This document shows positions 1-9,800 of a stretch of DNA of 64,000 bases, one piece after another. A program made the translations under genes and the position numbers. How positions within the stretch are numbered: position 1 is the stretch's first letter; each line of letters opens with the position of its first letter. Under the pieces are notes generated by a model. It searched no databases, was not told the DNA's origin, and worked only from the letters and a program-made list of their open reading frames with translations. Origin of the DNA: an uncultured Clostridia bacterium (GTDB taxonomy: Bacteria; Bacillota; Clostridia; Oscillospirales; Acutalibacteraceae); NCBI GenBank assembly GCA_947632045.1, contig CANRNQ010000002.1:1-64000 (forward strand). Reading direction: 5' to 3'.

Positions 1-150
1 GAGCCGGCTCGGTTTCGGGTTCTGTTTCGGGTTCAGTCTGAGGTTCTGTTTCAGGCTCGGTCTGAGGCTCTGTTTCAGGCTCAGTCTGAGGCTCGGTTTC
101 AGGCTCGGTCTGAGGCTCGGTCTCGGGCTCTGTCGGTGGCTCTGTCGGTT
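1..150 (-). repeat. TEPETEPQ-type low-complexity linker
   Basis: Near-identical 24-base units encode alternating TEPE and TEPQ tetrapeptides after the dockerin. This is a typical flexible extracellular linker. The repeat is likely to vary in length between strains. Confidence 0.85.
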
Positions 151-3100
151 CAAGCTCCTCGGGAATCTGAAGTATGCATACAATGTGCTTCTGGATCATT
201 ATAGCGTCGGCTATGGAAATTTCAGAATCCATATCAACGTCAGCGGCAATATAATCAGTTCCGCCGAGCGTTACTATCTGAACTAAATGCTTTTGAACAA
301 GTATTGCGTCGGCTATTGAGATTTTGCCGTCCTTATTCACGTCGCCGAGAGCTATCGGTTCAAGGGTTATGTCATGCTCATTGGCATATACTGCCGCCGC
401 GCTGCCCTTGATTCCGTAAATTGTAAGGTTGGTGCAGCCGTCAAAGGCTTTGTCGCTGATTGCATTTACAGACGCGGGGATTATAACGCTCTTGAGGTTT
501 GCGCAGTTTGAGAACGCTTCTTCGCCAATAGAAGTAATTGTGCCGGGGATATAGATGCTGTTGATATATTCATTGTCCTTTAAGACCCCTGCCCCAATGC
601 CTGTTACCTTTTTACCGTTGATCTCACTCGGGATTTTTTCAAACGGCTCTCTGCTGTAATATCCCGTGATCTCAATAGTCTGATCCTCGTTTTCGGTATA
701 AGTGATTTCATCATAAGTGATTTCATCATCAGCAATTTCATTGACGGTTACATTGCAGCTTGCAAACGACGGTACCGTAACCTCGCCAACCGTCTTTTTG
801 ACCTCGATCTTATAGGTTCCGGCATCCTCAGGAGTAGCCTCGTCAATTTTGAGCACCTGCTCCGTTTTATCTTCAAGCGGAGCATCGTCTTTGTACCACT
901 GATATGAATATGTCGCCGCGCTGTCGGGCTCTTCTATCTGGGGATTTAAAATTAACGGAGAAGACTGATTGACAAACGCGTTTTCGGGCAGTAAAACAAC
1001 TGCGGGTGTAATAGTGTTCTGAATCGGTGCTTCGCCCTTATCGCTCTCGGCCTGCTGAACGGATTCTGCTACAAACTGAGCCTCTACAACGCTCTCGCGC
1101 TCCTCAAGCTCTTCATAGCGAAGCTCGTACTCCATTGTCTTACCGTCGCCGGTTACGGGAACAGCTTTTCCGCCAACCGTGAGTCCCTCTATTACATAAC
1201 CGTCGTGGGCGTTGATCTTTACCGTTTCACACTGACCCTGCTTGAGCGTCATAACACTGCTTTCGCCCGTGATATCGCCGCCCGCTGTGCTTGAAAGTAT
1301 AACGGTTTTGCTTTCATTTTTCTCCTTGATCTCTTCATCGGTCGCCTTTACCGCAACGATAGAGAACGGGCTGAACTTGTCGCAGACAACGACGAGTCCG
1401 TATTTAGTTACGACGCACTCGATCTCTTCAACGCTGATAAGCACGCCTGCATCGTTCTTTGTGAAGTGATATGCCTTAAAGGTAACGCCCTCGTCGTCAG
1501 GACCGTAGCCCTCGGGGAAGCCGAGAGAAACTCTTACCGCCTGACCTGTTTCAATTACCTGCTTTTTGCAGACCGTGAGGTTGATGCTGTATGTTTCGCT
1601 GTGGAGAACCTCCTGATCCGGGTTTTCCTTGGCTATCATATCGCCCATTTCCTGAGCCTGTGTGCCGCTTGTCTGTGTTGCAACAAGAACCATTCTGTGC
1701 TTGAGGTTGTCGGCAACGGGCTCTCCGTCGCTTGTTACCCAGCCCTCTGTTGAGAGGTCCTTATTTTCAAGAAGCGCAGGCTTTCCGAATATGTTCCAGT
1801 CTATTCCCTGGAATCTGTATGCGCATACCGCGCAGGGGAAGGAAGCCATATACTGAACCTCGTTTGGAACCTTCTTTGAAATTTTTCCCTGGAGGTTAGT
1901 GAAGTTGAATTTGTAAAGCGTTGTGTCGTCGGCAAACATTACGCTCGGGGTAAATTTAAAGGATATTGTTCTGTCGCCGTCGTATTGGAAGTCCTCTATT
2001 TTGCTCTTTTCGATAGCGGTGTGTGAGGAATCGGGCTCGACCTTGAGGTCATAGCCTACCTCGGCGTTCTCGTCTATCTTTTCGAGCGGCTGGTCATATA
2101 CTATTGAAACGTCGTATGTCTGGCCAATTGTTATTCTCATATTCTGAGGTATTGAACTTGACTGAACATAAGGCGGTGCAACATAGTCGGCTTTGTCGTT
2201 TACTATCTTGTCGGTTGACGTTTCAAACATCAGCGGATCGCCATAATAATGAAGATCTACAACTCCCATGTCAACGCCGTTGTAGTAGAAATTGCGCGGC
2301 GGTATATTCGTTACCGCAAATTCCGCATACTGCACATGGGCTGCGGGGAATACGCAGGCGTCGTCGCGCGGGGTTATCTGAGCAAGACTCAAATCGGCGT
2401 ATGTCCAGCCGGTCGAGAGATATTCGTCCTCGTTTTCGGTGCTTGCCTGATATAAGTTAGCAAGTATATATTTGCCCTGCTTTGCAGCCTGCTCATAGTT
2501 CATGCCCTTGTAGCTTACGAGATAAGCAGGGACGCGCTCGCCCTGATTCATAACATTCTCTATTGTTACGGTGAGGTCGCTGTTCGGGTCAACTCTGTGG
2601 GAAAGCTCAGCCTTATTGATAACAAGCTGGGGATACTTAAACTCAAAGTTTACCGGAGAAACGTTGCCGTTAGGAACATGGTGGATCGACATAACGTCCT
2701 CGCCGACGAGAAGATACTCGTCGTTTTCGTATCCGTCAACGCCGCCCTCGGAATCGCCCTTTGAATTTATCGGGTCGTCCATTGTAGCGTCAACTGCGTA
2801 CCATTTTTGGTCGTCGAGCTGAACGTAGTTCCACATATGAAGCTCGGGAACATTTTCGTCGTGTCTGTAAATTCCATTTACGAGTATGCAGGGTATGCCC
2901 AGCTTGTCAAGTATTACCTTGAGTCCTCTTGAGTAGCCCTCGCAAACCGATTCGCCCGTTACGAGCGCGCCGTAGGACGTTCTGATAAAGCCTACATTCT
3001 CAGGCTGGCACACGTCCTCGAGCTTATATGTATTGTGTGTGATGATATAATGGTGCGCCTCTGAAACAAGCTCTCTCTGTGTTGCATCGTCGCCCGCAGC

Positions 3101-3634
3101 CTCTTTGATGGCGGCAACCGCTTCATCGAGCTTTGCTTCATAAGCGGTGACAGCCTTGTCCACTTCTTCTCTGGACTTGAAGCCCTCGGTGTAATAGGTG
3201 TCGCCTCTGCCCGTGCCGAGGTACGCATGGTACTGCTCCTTGCTGTCCAATGTAACTCTTATTGATAGATAGGAAAAGTCAACATAGAACACATCCGCAT
3301 AGTCCATGTAGAACGCGTCCCTCGCAGCGCCCATTTGATTGAGAAGCTGCTGTGAGCCGGAGGCGTACTCTTTGAGCTGATCCTGCGTAACTATTCCGTT
3401 TTCCACAAGATCATAATTGTCCGCGCCGTTTTTAAACATCTCGTTTTTGTACATTGCGTACATTGCGTCATAGAAGCCCTTGGAGGTTTCGTCGGTGAGC
3501 TGCTCATAAAAATAACGCATATGTCCGTCGTCCGACGGAGTGGCGGCGGCAGGCTCTACTGCGCCTGCCGGCAGTATGCTGAGCATTAATGTGAATACAA
3601 GCAATAATGCTACAAGCACTCTTTTCATTTTCAT
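1..3634 (-). CDS. Secreted transglutaminase-like protein with Ig-like, BspA-like and dockerin domains (3' end cut by window edge)
   Basis: The reading frame is open from an ATG at 3634 (after AGGAGATCAC) to the left edge, at least 1211 codons. Residues 1-25 form a signal peptide. A transglutaminase/protease-like core follows, with Cys231 (SVCEGYSRG), His266 (LHMWNY) and Asp282 (YAVDATMDD) as the expected triad. Further on are Ig-like segments, BspA-type leucine-rich segments (SIGEEAFSNC, ISDKAFDGCTNL), and a type I dockerin at about 130-355 with two copies of a DVNxDGxISIADAI-like calcium loop. The tail is a TEPETEPQ repeat linker that runs off the window, so another domain or a wall anchor may follow. 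The protein should act outside the cell; the dockerin implies docking to a cohesin partner. The core could be a protein cross-linker or a peptidase; this cannot be decided from sequence alone. Confidence 0.85.
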   Translation of the reverse strand, partial: MKMKRVLVALLLVFTLMLSILPAGAVEPAAATPSDDGHMRYFYEQLTDETSKGFYDAMYAMYKNEMFKNGADNYDLVENGIVTQDQLKEYASGSQQLLNQMGAARDAFYMDYADVFYVDFSYLSIRVTLDSKEQYHAYLGTGRGDTYYTEGFKSREEVDKAVTAYEAKLDEAVAAIKEAAGDDATQRELVSEAHHYIITHNTYKLEDVCQPENVGFIRTSYGALVTGESVCEGYSRGLKVILDKLGIPCILVNGIYRHDENVPELHMWNYVQLDDQKWYAVDATMDDPINSKGDSEGGVDGYENDEYLLVGEDVMSIHHVPNGNVSPVNFEFKYPQLVINKAELSHRVDPNSDLTVTIENVMNQGERVPAYLVSYKGMNYEQAAKQGKYILANLYQASTENEDEYLSTGWTYADLSLAQITPRDDACVFPAAHVQYAEFAVTNIPPRNFYYNGVDMGVVDLHYYGDPLMFETSTDKIVNDKADYVAPPYVQSSSIPQNMRITIGQTYDVSIVYDQPLEKIDENAEVGYDLKVEPDSSHTAIEKSKIEDFQYDGDRTISFKFTPSVMFADDTTLYKFNFTNLQGKISKKVPNEVQYMASFPCAVCAYRFQGIDWNIFGKPALLENKDLSTEGWVTSDGEPVADNLKHRMVLVATQTSGTQAQEMGDMIAKENPDQEVLHSETYSINLTVCKKQVIETGQAVRVSLGFPEGYGPDDEGVTFKAYHFTKNDAGVLISVEEIECVVTKYGLVVVCDKFSPFSIVAVKATDEEIKEKNESKTVILSSTAGGDITGESSVMTLKQGQCETVKINAHDGYVIEGLTVGGKAVPVTGDGKTMEYELRYEELEERESVVEAQFVAESVQQAESDKGEAPIQNTITPAVVLLPENAFVNQSSPLILNPQIEEPDSAATYSYQWYKDDAPLEDKTEQVLKIDEATPEDAGTYKIEVKKTVGEVTVPSFASCNVTVNEIADDEITYDEITYTENEDQTIEITGYYSREPFEKIPSEINGKKVTGIGAGVLKDNEYINSIYIPGTITSIGEEAFSNCANLKSVIIPASVNAISDKAFDGCTNLTIYGIKGSAAAVYANEHDITLEPIALGDVNKDGKISIADAILVQKHLVQIVTLGGTDYIAADVDMDSEISIADAIMIQKHIVCILQIPEELEPTEPPTEPETEPQTEPETEPQTEPETEPQTEPETEPQTEPETEPETEPA

Positions 3635-3683
3635 GTGATCTCCTCTTTTCTTTAAAAATTTTTTTGCAATCTAATGCAAGTTA

Positions 3684-3713
3684 ATCATAACATAATATGG
3701 ATATTTACGTCAA
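3684..3713 (-). promoter_or_regulatory. Putative sigma-A promoter for the transglutaminase-dockerin gene
   Basis: On the minus strand, TTGACG (3708-3713) and TATGAT (3684-3689) are separated by 18 bases, about 50 bases upstream of the start at 3634. The 3635-3982 gap otherwise holds only AT-rich sequence and the promoter of the divergent sensor gene. Confidence 0.5.
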
Positions 3714-3867
3714 GAAAAACTTAATAAAAAAGCTGTATTTTTTTAACAGAATATTTACATTTTCGACACTTTTATTACTTCAAATTTGAAATAATTTTGC
3801 TCGAGGAAAATCGCTTTTTTCATCGGAGCTTCTTATAAATTAAAAGCACGCGTTTTGCGCCGAACAC

Positions 3868-3896
3868 TTGCTTTTTCGGCGAATTTGTGATATACC
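3868..3896 (+). promoter_or_regulatory. Putative promoter of the membrane sensor gene
   Basis: TTGCTT (3868-3873), a 17-base spacer, then TATACC (3891-3896). This places transcription start near 3903, inside the longest open frame, and supports the internal start at 3983. Confidence 0.4.
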
Positions 3897-3982
3897 AAAA
3901 AAGTAAGCAATATAATTACTATGAAACGGCGTTCTCCTTTTTGATTTATCTTTTATCTTTAAATATTGCAGAGGTATCTCAT

Positions 3983-5815
3983 ATGGAAAAGAAAAGGGCT
4001 TCATTACAGCAGAAGATACGGCGCGCAGCGCTTTTTTCATGCATAGGCGGAATCGCGATCATGGACATTCTTTGGCTTGTCAGTCTTTTTATTCTGCAAA
4101 GCACCTCTGTCGCCGACAGCGAGAATCTCGGGATGAGCGCGGCGCAAAGCTGCAAAAACGCCGTTCTCGCGCAGTCGGAGCAAGCTCTCGTCAAGGACAT
4201 TCAAAATTACGCCGAGGGGCTTGACGATAGGCTCGGCGAATTTGCCGATTATCTCAACGACTTCACATATTACGCTCAAAAGCTCTATGAAGCTCCCGGG
4301 AGCTTTGTATCCTCACAGCTTCCGTTGGCGAACGCTGCCAGCGCCTTGGACAATTATTCGCCGCATTTGACTCTGCGCGATTTGACCGTTCCCTTAAACT
4401 CGGTCAGAAGCGAAGCCAATCTGCTCGGAAATCTTAAGCACGTCTGGGAGCCTGTTATGAAAAATCATAACGGAGCCGTATTGTCCGTCTATCTCGGCGC
4501 TGCAAACGGCTTTATAATAAGCTGCGGCGCTCAGCGAAGCTTTATGCAGCCTTATTATAACTTTTATGAATGCCCATGGTACTCAACGGGCAAGGACGCG
4601 TCGGGCCCTATTTTCACCGATATATACATAGACTCGTATGACAAAGAGCGCGTTGTGACCTGCGCCTCGCCGTTTAATAACAAAAACGGCGATTTTGCCG
4701 GCGTTATGTGTATCGACATACTTGTCAGCGATTTGGCAAAGCCTATTGAAGAAGCGAAGCTTGGAGATGGGGCGCACGCCTTTCTTATAGACAGCTCGGG
4801 CGAGATAATAGCCTCGCCGAATATGGACAAGGAAAAAGCCGAAAACATCGGCGACAGCTCCTGCGCGGCTCACGAGGCCGCCCAAAGCATATTGTCCGGC
4901 GAGGCGGGAATTACGACGGACTCAAGCGGGAATTACTACGCCTACGCCCCCGTTCCCTCCTCCGGCTGGACTCTTGCCGCCTATGTTCCGTCCTCTGTCG
5001 TCGCCGCTCCCGCGGAGGCTATCGGTCTTGATATTTCCGAAAAGACAGGCTTTGCGGACAATGTAACCAATAGGAATATTTTTCTTGCGGTCTGCGTTAT
5101 GATTTTCGCCTTTATCGCCGTTACCGCTGCGGTTATAATTCTTAGCCGCCGCATATCGCGCAGGCTGACTGCGCCGTTGCTTGAGCTTAAGGAGGACGTT
5201 GATAAAATAAGGGGCGGCGACCTATCGTGCCGCGCGGAAGCATCGAACGATGAGATAGGCGAGCTTGCGCGCTCGTTAAACGATATAACGGATTCAATAG
5301 AAAAATTCACGAGCGATATAAATTACGCCGCAGACAAAAAAAGCGGCTTGTCAGGCTCAGACGAGCTTTCCGCGCTCTGTCTTGAATTTAAAAATAAAAT
5401 GACCGGCGAGGGCGATGAGATCACCCTTGCCGCCAAGGCTGAAAATATTCCCGAGGCGACAGAGTTTATAAACGCCCGACTTAAAAAGGCCGGCTGCAAA
5501 AAGAAGCTCATGGCTCTTATTGACATGGCGACAGACGAGCTTATGAGCAACATAGCAAATTACGCCTATCCCGAAGGCGGCGACTCGGTTACGGTTCGGT
5601 TTAGAGTTATCGGCGGCTACAAAAGGACTGCCGAAATAACATTTACGGACAGTGGAATAGAATTTGACCCGCTTTCCGCTCCCCTGCGGCGCGCTTCAAA
5701 TAAGAGTCCGGTCGGCGACTCCGGCGGCATATACAGGGTGCGCAAAAGCATGGACAGCATGAGCTATCGGCGAGCCGAAGGCAGGAACATACTTAAAATA
5801 GAAAAGCGGTTTTGA
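3983..5815 (+). CDS. Membrane sensor: dCache-like outer domain, HAMP, RsbW/SpoIIAB-like ATPase domain
   Basis: The protein has 610 residues from ATG 3983, which has AGAGG 8 bases upstream. The frame is open back to 3887, but that start lies over the promoter. TM1 is near residues 17-39 and TM2 near 364-386; between them is a dCache-like extracellular sensor (YECPWYSTGKDASGPIFTDIY, then DGAHAFLIDSSGEIIASPN). A HAMP linker follows TM2. The C-terminal 150 residues are an RsbW-type histidine-kinase-like ATPase with an N-box (ELMSNIANYAY, near 515) and G1 box (TDSGIEFDP, near 555). There is no dimerising HisKA domain and no PP2C phosphatase domain, unlike the usual sensor-SpoIIE arrangement. It probably phosphorylates or binds an anti-sigma-antagonist (STAS) protein, but no STAS gene lies next to it. 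Confidence 0.8.
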   Translation: MEKKRASLQQKIRRAALFSCIGGIAIMDILWLVSLFILQSTSVADSENLGMSAAQSCKNAVLAQSEQALVKDIQNYAEGLDDRLGEFADYLNDFTYYAQKLYEAPGSFVSSQLPLANAASALDNYSPHLTLRDLTVPLNSVRSEANLLGNLKHVWEPVMKNHNGAVLSVYLGAANGFIISCGAQRSFMQPYYNFYECPWYSTGKDASGPIFTDIYIDSYDKERVVTCASPFNNKNGDFAGVMCIDILVSDLAKPIEEAKLGDGAHAFLIDSSGEIIASPNMDKEKAENIGDSSCAAHEAAQSILSGEAGITTDSSGNYYAYAPVPSSGWTLAAYVPSSVVAAPAEAIGLDISEKTGFADNVTNRNIFLAVCVMIFAFIAVTAAVIILSRRISRRLTAPLLELKEDVDKIRGGDLSCRAEASNDEIGELARSLNDITDSIEKFTSDINYAADKKSGLSGSDELSALCLEFKNKMTGEGDEITLAAKAENIPEATEFINARLKKAGCKKKLMALIDMATDELMSNIANYAYPEGGDSVTVRFRVIGGYKRTAEITFTDSGIEFDPLSAPLRRASNKSPVGDSGGIYRVRKSMDSMSYRRAEGRNILKIEKRF

Positions 5816-5824
5816 GATAAAAAT

Positions 5825-5856
5825 GGTCTGCAAGAGCTAAACGCCTCTTGCAGACC
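5825..5856. terminator. Bidirectional terminator between convergent genes
   Basis: Perfect 12-base stem, GGTCTGCAAGAG with CTCTTGCAGACC, and an 8-base loop. It lies 10 bases after the sensor gene stop and 31 bases from the end of the convergent acetyltransferase gene. The following T-run is weak. Confidence 0.75.
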
Positions 5857-5886
5857 TCTGCTTTTACTTGAATATGCCGGAGCTTA

Positions 5887-6450
5887 TCATATTCGCTTGA
5901 TGATTTTTGCGGGAACGCCGCCAACCACCGTTCTGGGCGGCACGTCCTTTGTCACGACCGCTCCCGCTCCCACCGCCGCGTACTCGCCTATAGTAACACC
6001 CGGCAGCACGGTCACATTTGAGCCGATCCACGCTCCCTTTTCTATATGTATCGGCGACGGACGGTTGTCGGAACGCTCCTCCGGCTCCAATCCGTGGTTG
6101 ATAGTGGCAAGGACAACGTGCGAGCCTATCAGCACATTATCGCCTATATATATGCCGCCTTGATCCTGAAAATGGCATCCGAAGTTTATGAACACGTTTT
6201 TCCCGACAAATATATTTTTTCCACACTCCGAATAAAACGGCGGAAATACTGTAAACGAATCGTCTACCGTCTTGCCTATGAGCTTTGAAAAGATTGCCCG
6301 AACCTCCTCCGGCTCATGATAGCCGCAGTTTAGCTCCGCCACTGTTTGCAGCGCCTCCTGCGCAAGCTCATGCATTATCATATGCGCCTTGCTCCCGCCC
6401 TTTGCTGTTTCTCCGTTTCGCATACGTTCAAGCAACTCTTCGCTGTTCAT
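5887..6450 (-). CDS. Sugar O-acetyltransferase, maltose/galactoside acetyltransferase family
   Basis: 187 residues, the usual family length. It carries the N-terminal Mac segment (MNSEELLERMRNGE) and the left-handed beta-helix hexapeptide repeats. The signature around IYIGDNVLIGSHVVLATINHG contains the catalytic His. It transfers an acetyl group from acetyl-CoA to the 6-hydroxyl of a sugar, in the cytoplasm. GGGGG lies before the start. It stands alone, so a specific substrate cannot be assigned. Confidence 0.9.
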   Translation of the reverse strand: MNSEELLERMRNGETAKGGSKAHMIMHELAQEALQTVAELNCGYHEPEEVRAIFSKLIGKTVDDSFTVFPPFYSECGKNIFVGKNVFINFGCHFQDQGGIYIGDNVLIGSHVVLATINHGLEPEERSDNRPSPIHIEKGAWIGSNVTVLPGVTIGEYAAVGAGAVVTKDVPPRTVVGGVPAKIIKRI

Positions 6451-6606
6451 TTTTTATATTCCCCCGATTTATTTTTATTTAAGCTCGCCGCGCCTGCCGC
6501 ACGGCGAAGCATATATTTTATTGTATCACAGCGCGGACAATTCGTCTATAAGCAACGCCGCGCTGTCGCATTCTCCCGTTTACGGTGAGCGCTTATATCA
6601 GGCTTC

Positions 6607-6742
6607 GTTCGGGCGGCGACGGCGCGGCTGCGCCGCGCGTGAAAACGCGGCGGGAGGAGTTCCCAAACAGAGGGAAGTCCCTGCCCCGCCGCGTTTTCGC
6701 AAATTTCCGCCGGAGGCGGAAATTTGCCGTCGCCGCCCGAAC
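6607..6742. repeat. Cloverleaf repeat, copy 1
   Basis: Closing stem of 17 perfect pairs: GTTCGGGCGGCGACGGC (6607-6623) with its complement at 6726-6742. Inside are three hairpins. H1 is GCGCGGC/GCCGCGC (6622-6638), sharing two bases with the stem. H2 is GAAAACGCGGCGGG (6641-6654) with its complement at 6685-6698, around a 30-base loop. H3 is CAAATTTCCGCC (6700-6711) with its complement at 6715-6726. It accounts for most of the 6451-6839 gap and starts 98 bases past the stop of the peptidase gene as read on the minus strand. Confidence 0.85.
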
Positions 6743-6839
6743 CCCTGTCGCCCGATAAAACCTGCCGAGAGAAATCATTGCGACAGCAAGGCAGGCAAAA
6801 GGCACATTAAAATCTAATGGCTATTCGCGTAAAATCTCG

Positions 6840-9800
6840 TCAATTTTCTTTTCTGCGCCGCAAGCCAAGACCGACAATAAATGCGGCGGAAACGACAAAG
6901 AGGCATATCATAAGCGAAACAAGCTCTCTGCTCTCGCCGGTATAAACGTTGTCGCCCTTGCCCTCTTGAGATACATCCGTAGGCTTTTGCTCCTTGGGAT
7001 TGCCGTTTGCGTTGACAAATGCATCGGTTGAGCCTGTCGGCTGAGTTGTCAAAGCGTCGGTCGGGGCGTTTGTCGGAGTATCGGTTGGAACGTCGGTTGG
7101 TACATCGGTTGGCGCAACTGTCGGAACGTCCGTTGGTGCGTCGGTTGGTGCAACTGTCGGAGCATCAGTCGGTGCGTCAGTCGGTGCAACTGTCGGAGCA
7201 TCTGTTGGTGCTTCAGTCGGTGCATCTGTCGGTGCAACTGTCGGAGCATCAGTTGGTGCGTCAGTTGGTGCGTCGGTTGGAAGATCTGTTGGTGCTTCAG
7301 TCGGAATATCCGTCGGTACATCTGTCGGTGCGTCGGTCGGGTCTGTCGAAGGCTCTGCCACTAAAACGCCAAGAGTAATTTCCGAATAATAAACCCTCCA
7401 CACGCCGTCGCTGTAGCCCAAATAAGGAATTTCTGCATTTTCCGTGAAAAAGTCGCCTTGAAGCTCGTAGTCGTCAGGTATATTCAGCTCCTCCTCAGAA
7501 ACAATGCCCGGCATGACAAAATTCGAGCTCTGTTTATCCACAATCTCATTCTTTTCGACGTCCAAATATAAAACAGTAAAGCTGTAATCCTCGGCGTTTA
7601 CTGGAACAACGCTGCCGTCGTCCGCAAGCTCTATCATTTCGACGTTTAATATTACATCCTGCTCAGGCATAAGCTCGCCGTCTATTATTTCCGCGTTTAC
7701 CGTTACAAACTCGTCCTCCTCTGAAGCGGCGATAAATCCGTAATCCATAACGAGCTTATTTACATCAATGACGTTTTCTCCCTCGTGTAATCCGTAATAT
7801 AAATTACCTATCATAATTCCGCGATAATTTATTTGAACAGAAGCCATAATTCCGTCGAGAGTCGTCGCTTCAACGGTGGAAATTTCAGAGGCTAAATCGA
7901 AAAAGGTTGTGTTCCCCGATTTATTCATCTCGCATTTATGCCTTACCTCAAACGTGTAGGAGGTATTCGCCTCAAGGTCTGTGAAAACAGGGTAATCCTG
8001 CCATTGCTCGCCCGCGATTCTGTATTCGCAGCCGTCTATTGCCGTGAGCTGTATAGTATCTACTCCGACAGACTCGGCCTTGACCGACGGCGCGTCAACG
8101 CGCGGCGCTATTATAATCTCCTTAATCTCTGAGGCAAAGCCGTAATTTAAATTGGCGGGGTGACGGACGCGGTATGTCTTTCCCGGCTCAATATGAAACT
8201 CATCGAAGGGCTGCTCGAGCGCAAAATCGTCGTCGCTGCTGTACACCATATTACCGTCGTATTGTAAAATAAGCTCTTCGTCGTCGTGAAAATCTAACGC
8301 CGGAATCTGCTGGCGCTGCGGAATCGGTATGCTGTCTATCAGTTCGCCGCTCGCTTTATCATAAATAAAGAATTTTTGACGCAATGTGTCTTCGTCGGCT
8401 AATTCGATATAATCGGAAATAACCGAGCCGCTTTCTACCTGCTTTCCGTTTTCGTCGCGCACCTCATAAGCGTTTTGGTCATAATTTATTTTTTCCGCTT
8501 CCATATCAAGGCCAATTAAGGAATATGCAACATCAATATCTACAAGGCTAACGATGTATTCCGTGGTCTTCTTTCCGTCGCCGGAAACCTCAATTTTTAT
8601 ATTCCTTCTTGTTTCGCCGTCGCCGAGCGAAAATTCATGCGACCACTCGTCGGAGGCTATTTTTTCTCCGTCTATAATTATATCATCGGCGCTGCACGCA
8701 AGCAAGGAAAGCGGAGAATCGTCCTTATTAATTGTGACAAACGCCTTATTGTCCTCTCCTATTTCAACGTTTTCTATCACTCCGCTGCGCTTGAGCGTGA
8801 GATAATTAAGCTGACCCTCCGCTTGTGTATATGTACGGCTCACCCGGTTTCCGCTCTTGCCGTCTTTAACGCCCCACGCCGTAACGGTACACGGCTTGTC
8901 TATTGTTACGCCGCCGTTGTATGTCTTTGCCTCGCCGTCGTCGATTTGGTACATTATCGTATCCGCGCCCTCCAAGGTGAGCTTTGAGCCGAGGGCGACC
9001 GGTCCCTCTAAGAGCGAAAAGCGAATGTTTGAAACAGCCTCCCCGTCCGACGGGATTGGATTCGTAAACGCCTTTATGCAGACGTTGCTGACGATAGTAT
9101 GCAAATACGTGTCGCCGTCAATTAGATAATATGAGTAATCAACCGCGTCCGTCCAGCTTTCGCCGTCGCCGCTGACGAAGCTCCTGCCGCGAGCGCCGGA
9201 ATATTCAAGCTTGTCCACTCTTGGGAAGGTATATGATGTATTCAGGGCTATCGGATAAATGTATTTGGGATTTGTAAGCTTTATAACAACGGCAAAGGCC
9301 TCGCCCTTTTCAAGCTCTACCGCGCTGTCAAGCTCTGCGGTATGATAGCCCGCATAAGGCTCCGTACCCTTTTCGCCCGAATAAACCAACTCTCCGGACG
9401 ACGGGTCGTTATCCTTTGGATTTGTATATACGCTTATCTGATACTCTGCGTCGGCGTCCGTTGTGTAGAACGAAACAGCCTCAAGCTGCTCGTTGTCCTT
9501 AGCCGTAAAGAGATTTGCGGCGTAGCTGCTCGTCATATTGCTGAAAGTTTTATCTCCTGTCACGGACATTGACCAGCCGCCCGTATCAAGCTGATAATTT
9601 TCGGCATAGTTGTCCGCCGGCTCGAGTCTTAAGCAGCCGGATTCGAAAATGGTTTTATCCTCGTACGAGAGCCAAAAATATCCTCCGAGGTTATTGTAAT
9701 CGGTTCCCCAGCTATTCTGAATGAGCCACGCGCCGTCGTTTTCCGGACGGTATTCCTCTTTAAAATTCTCTTTTGGGTAATTATCGTCCCAGCCCACTAT

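Noticed and set aside
7019-7378. Repeat-rich frames on both strands over the Pro/Thr linker
   Set aside because: They are alternate readings of the 12-base linker repeat of the surface peptidase.
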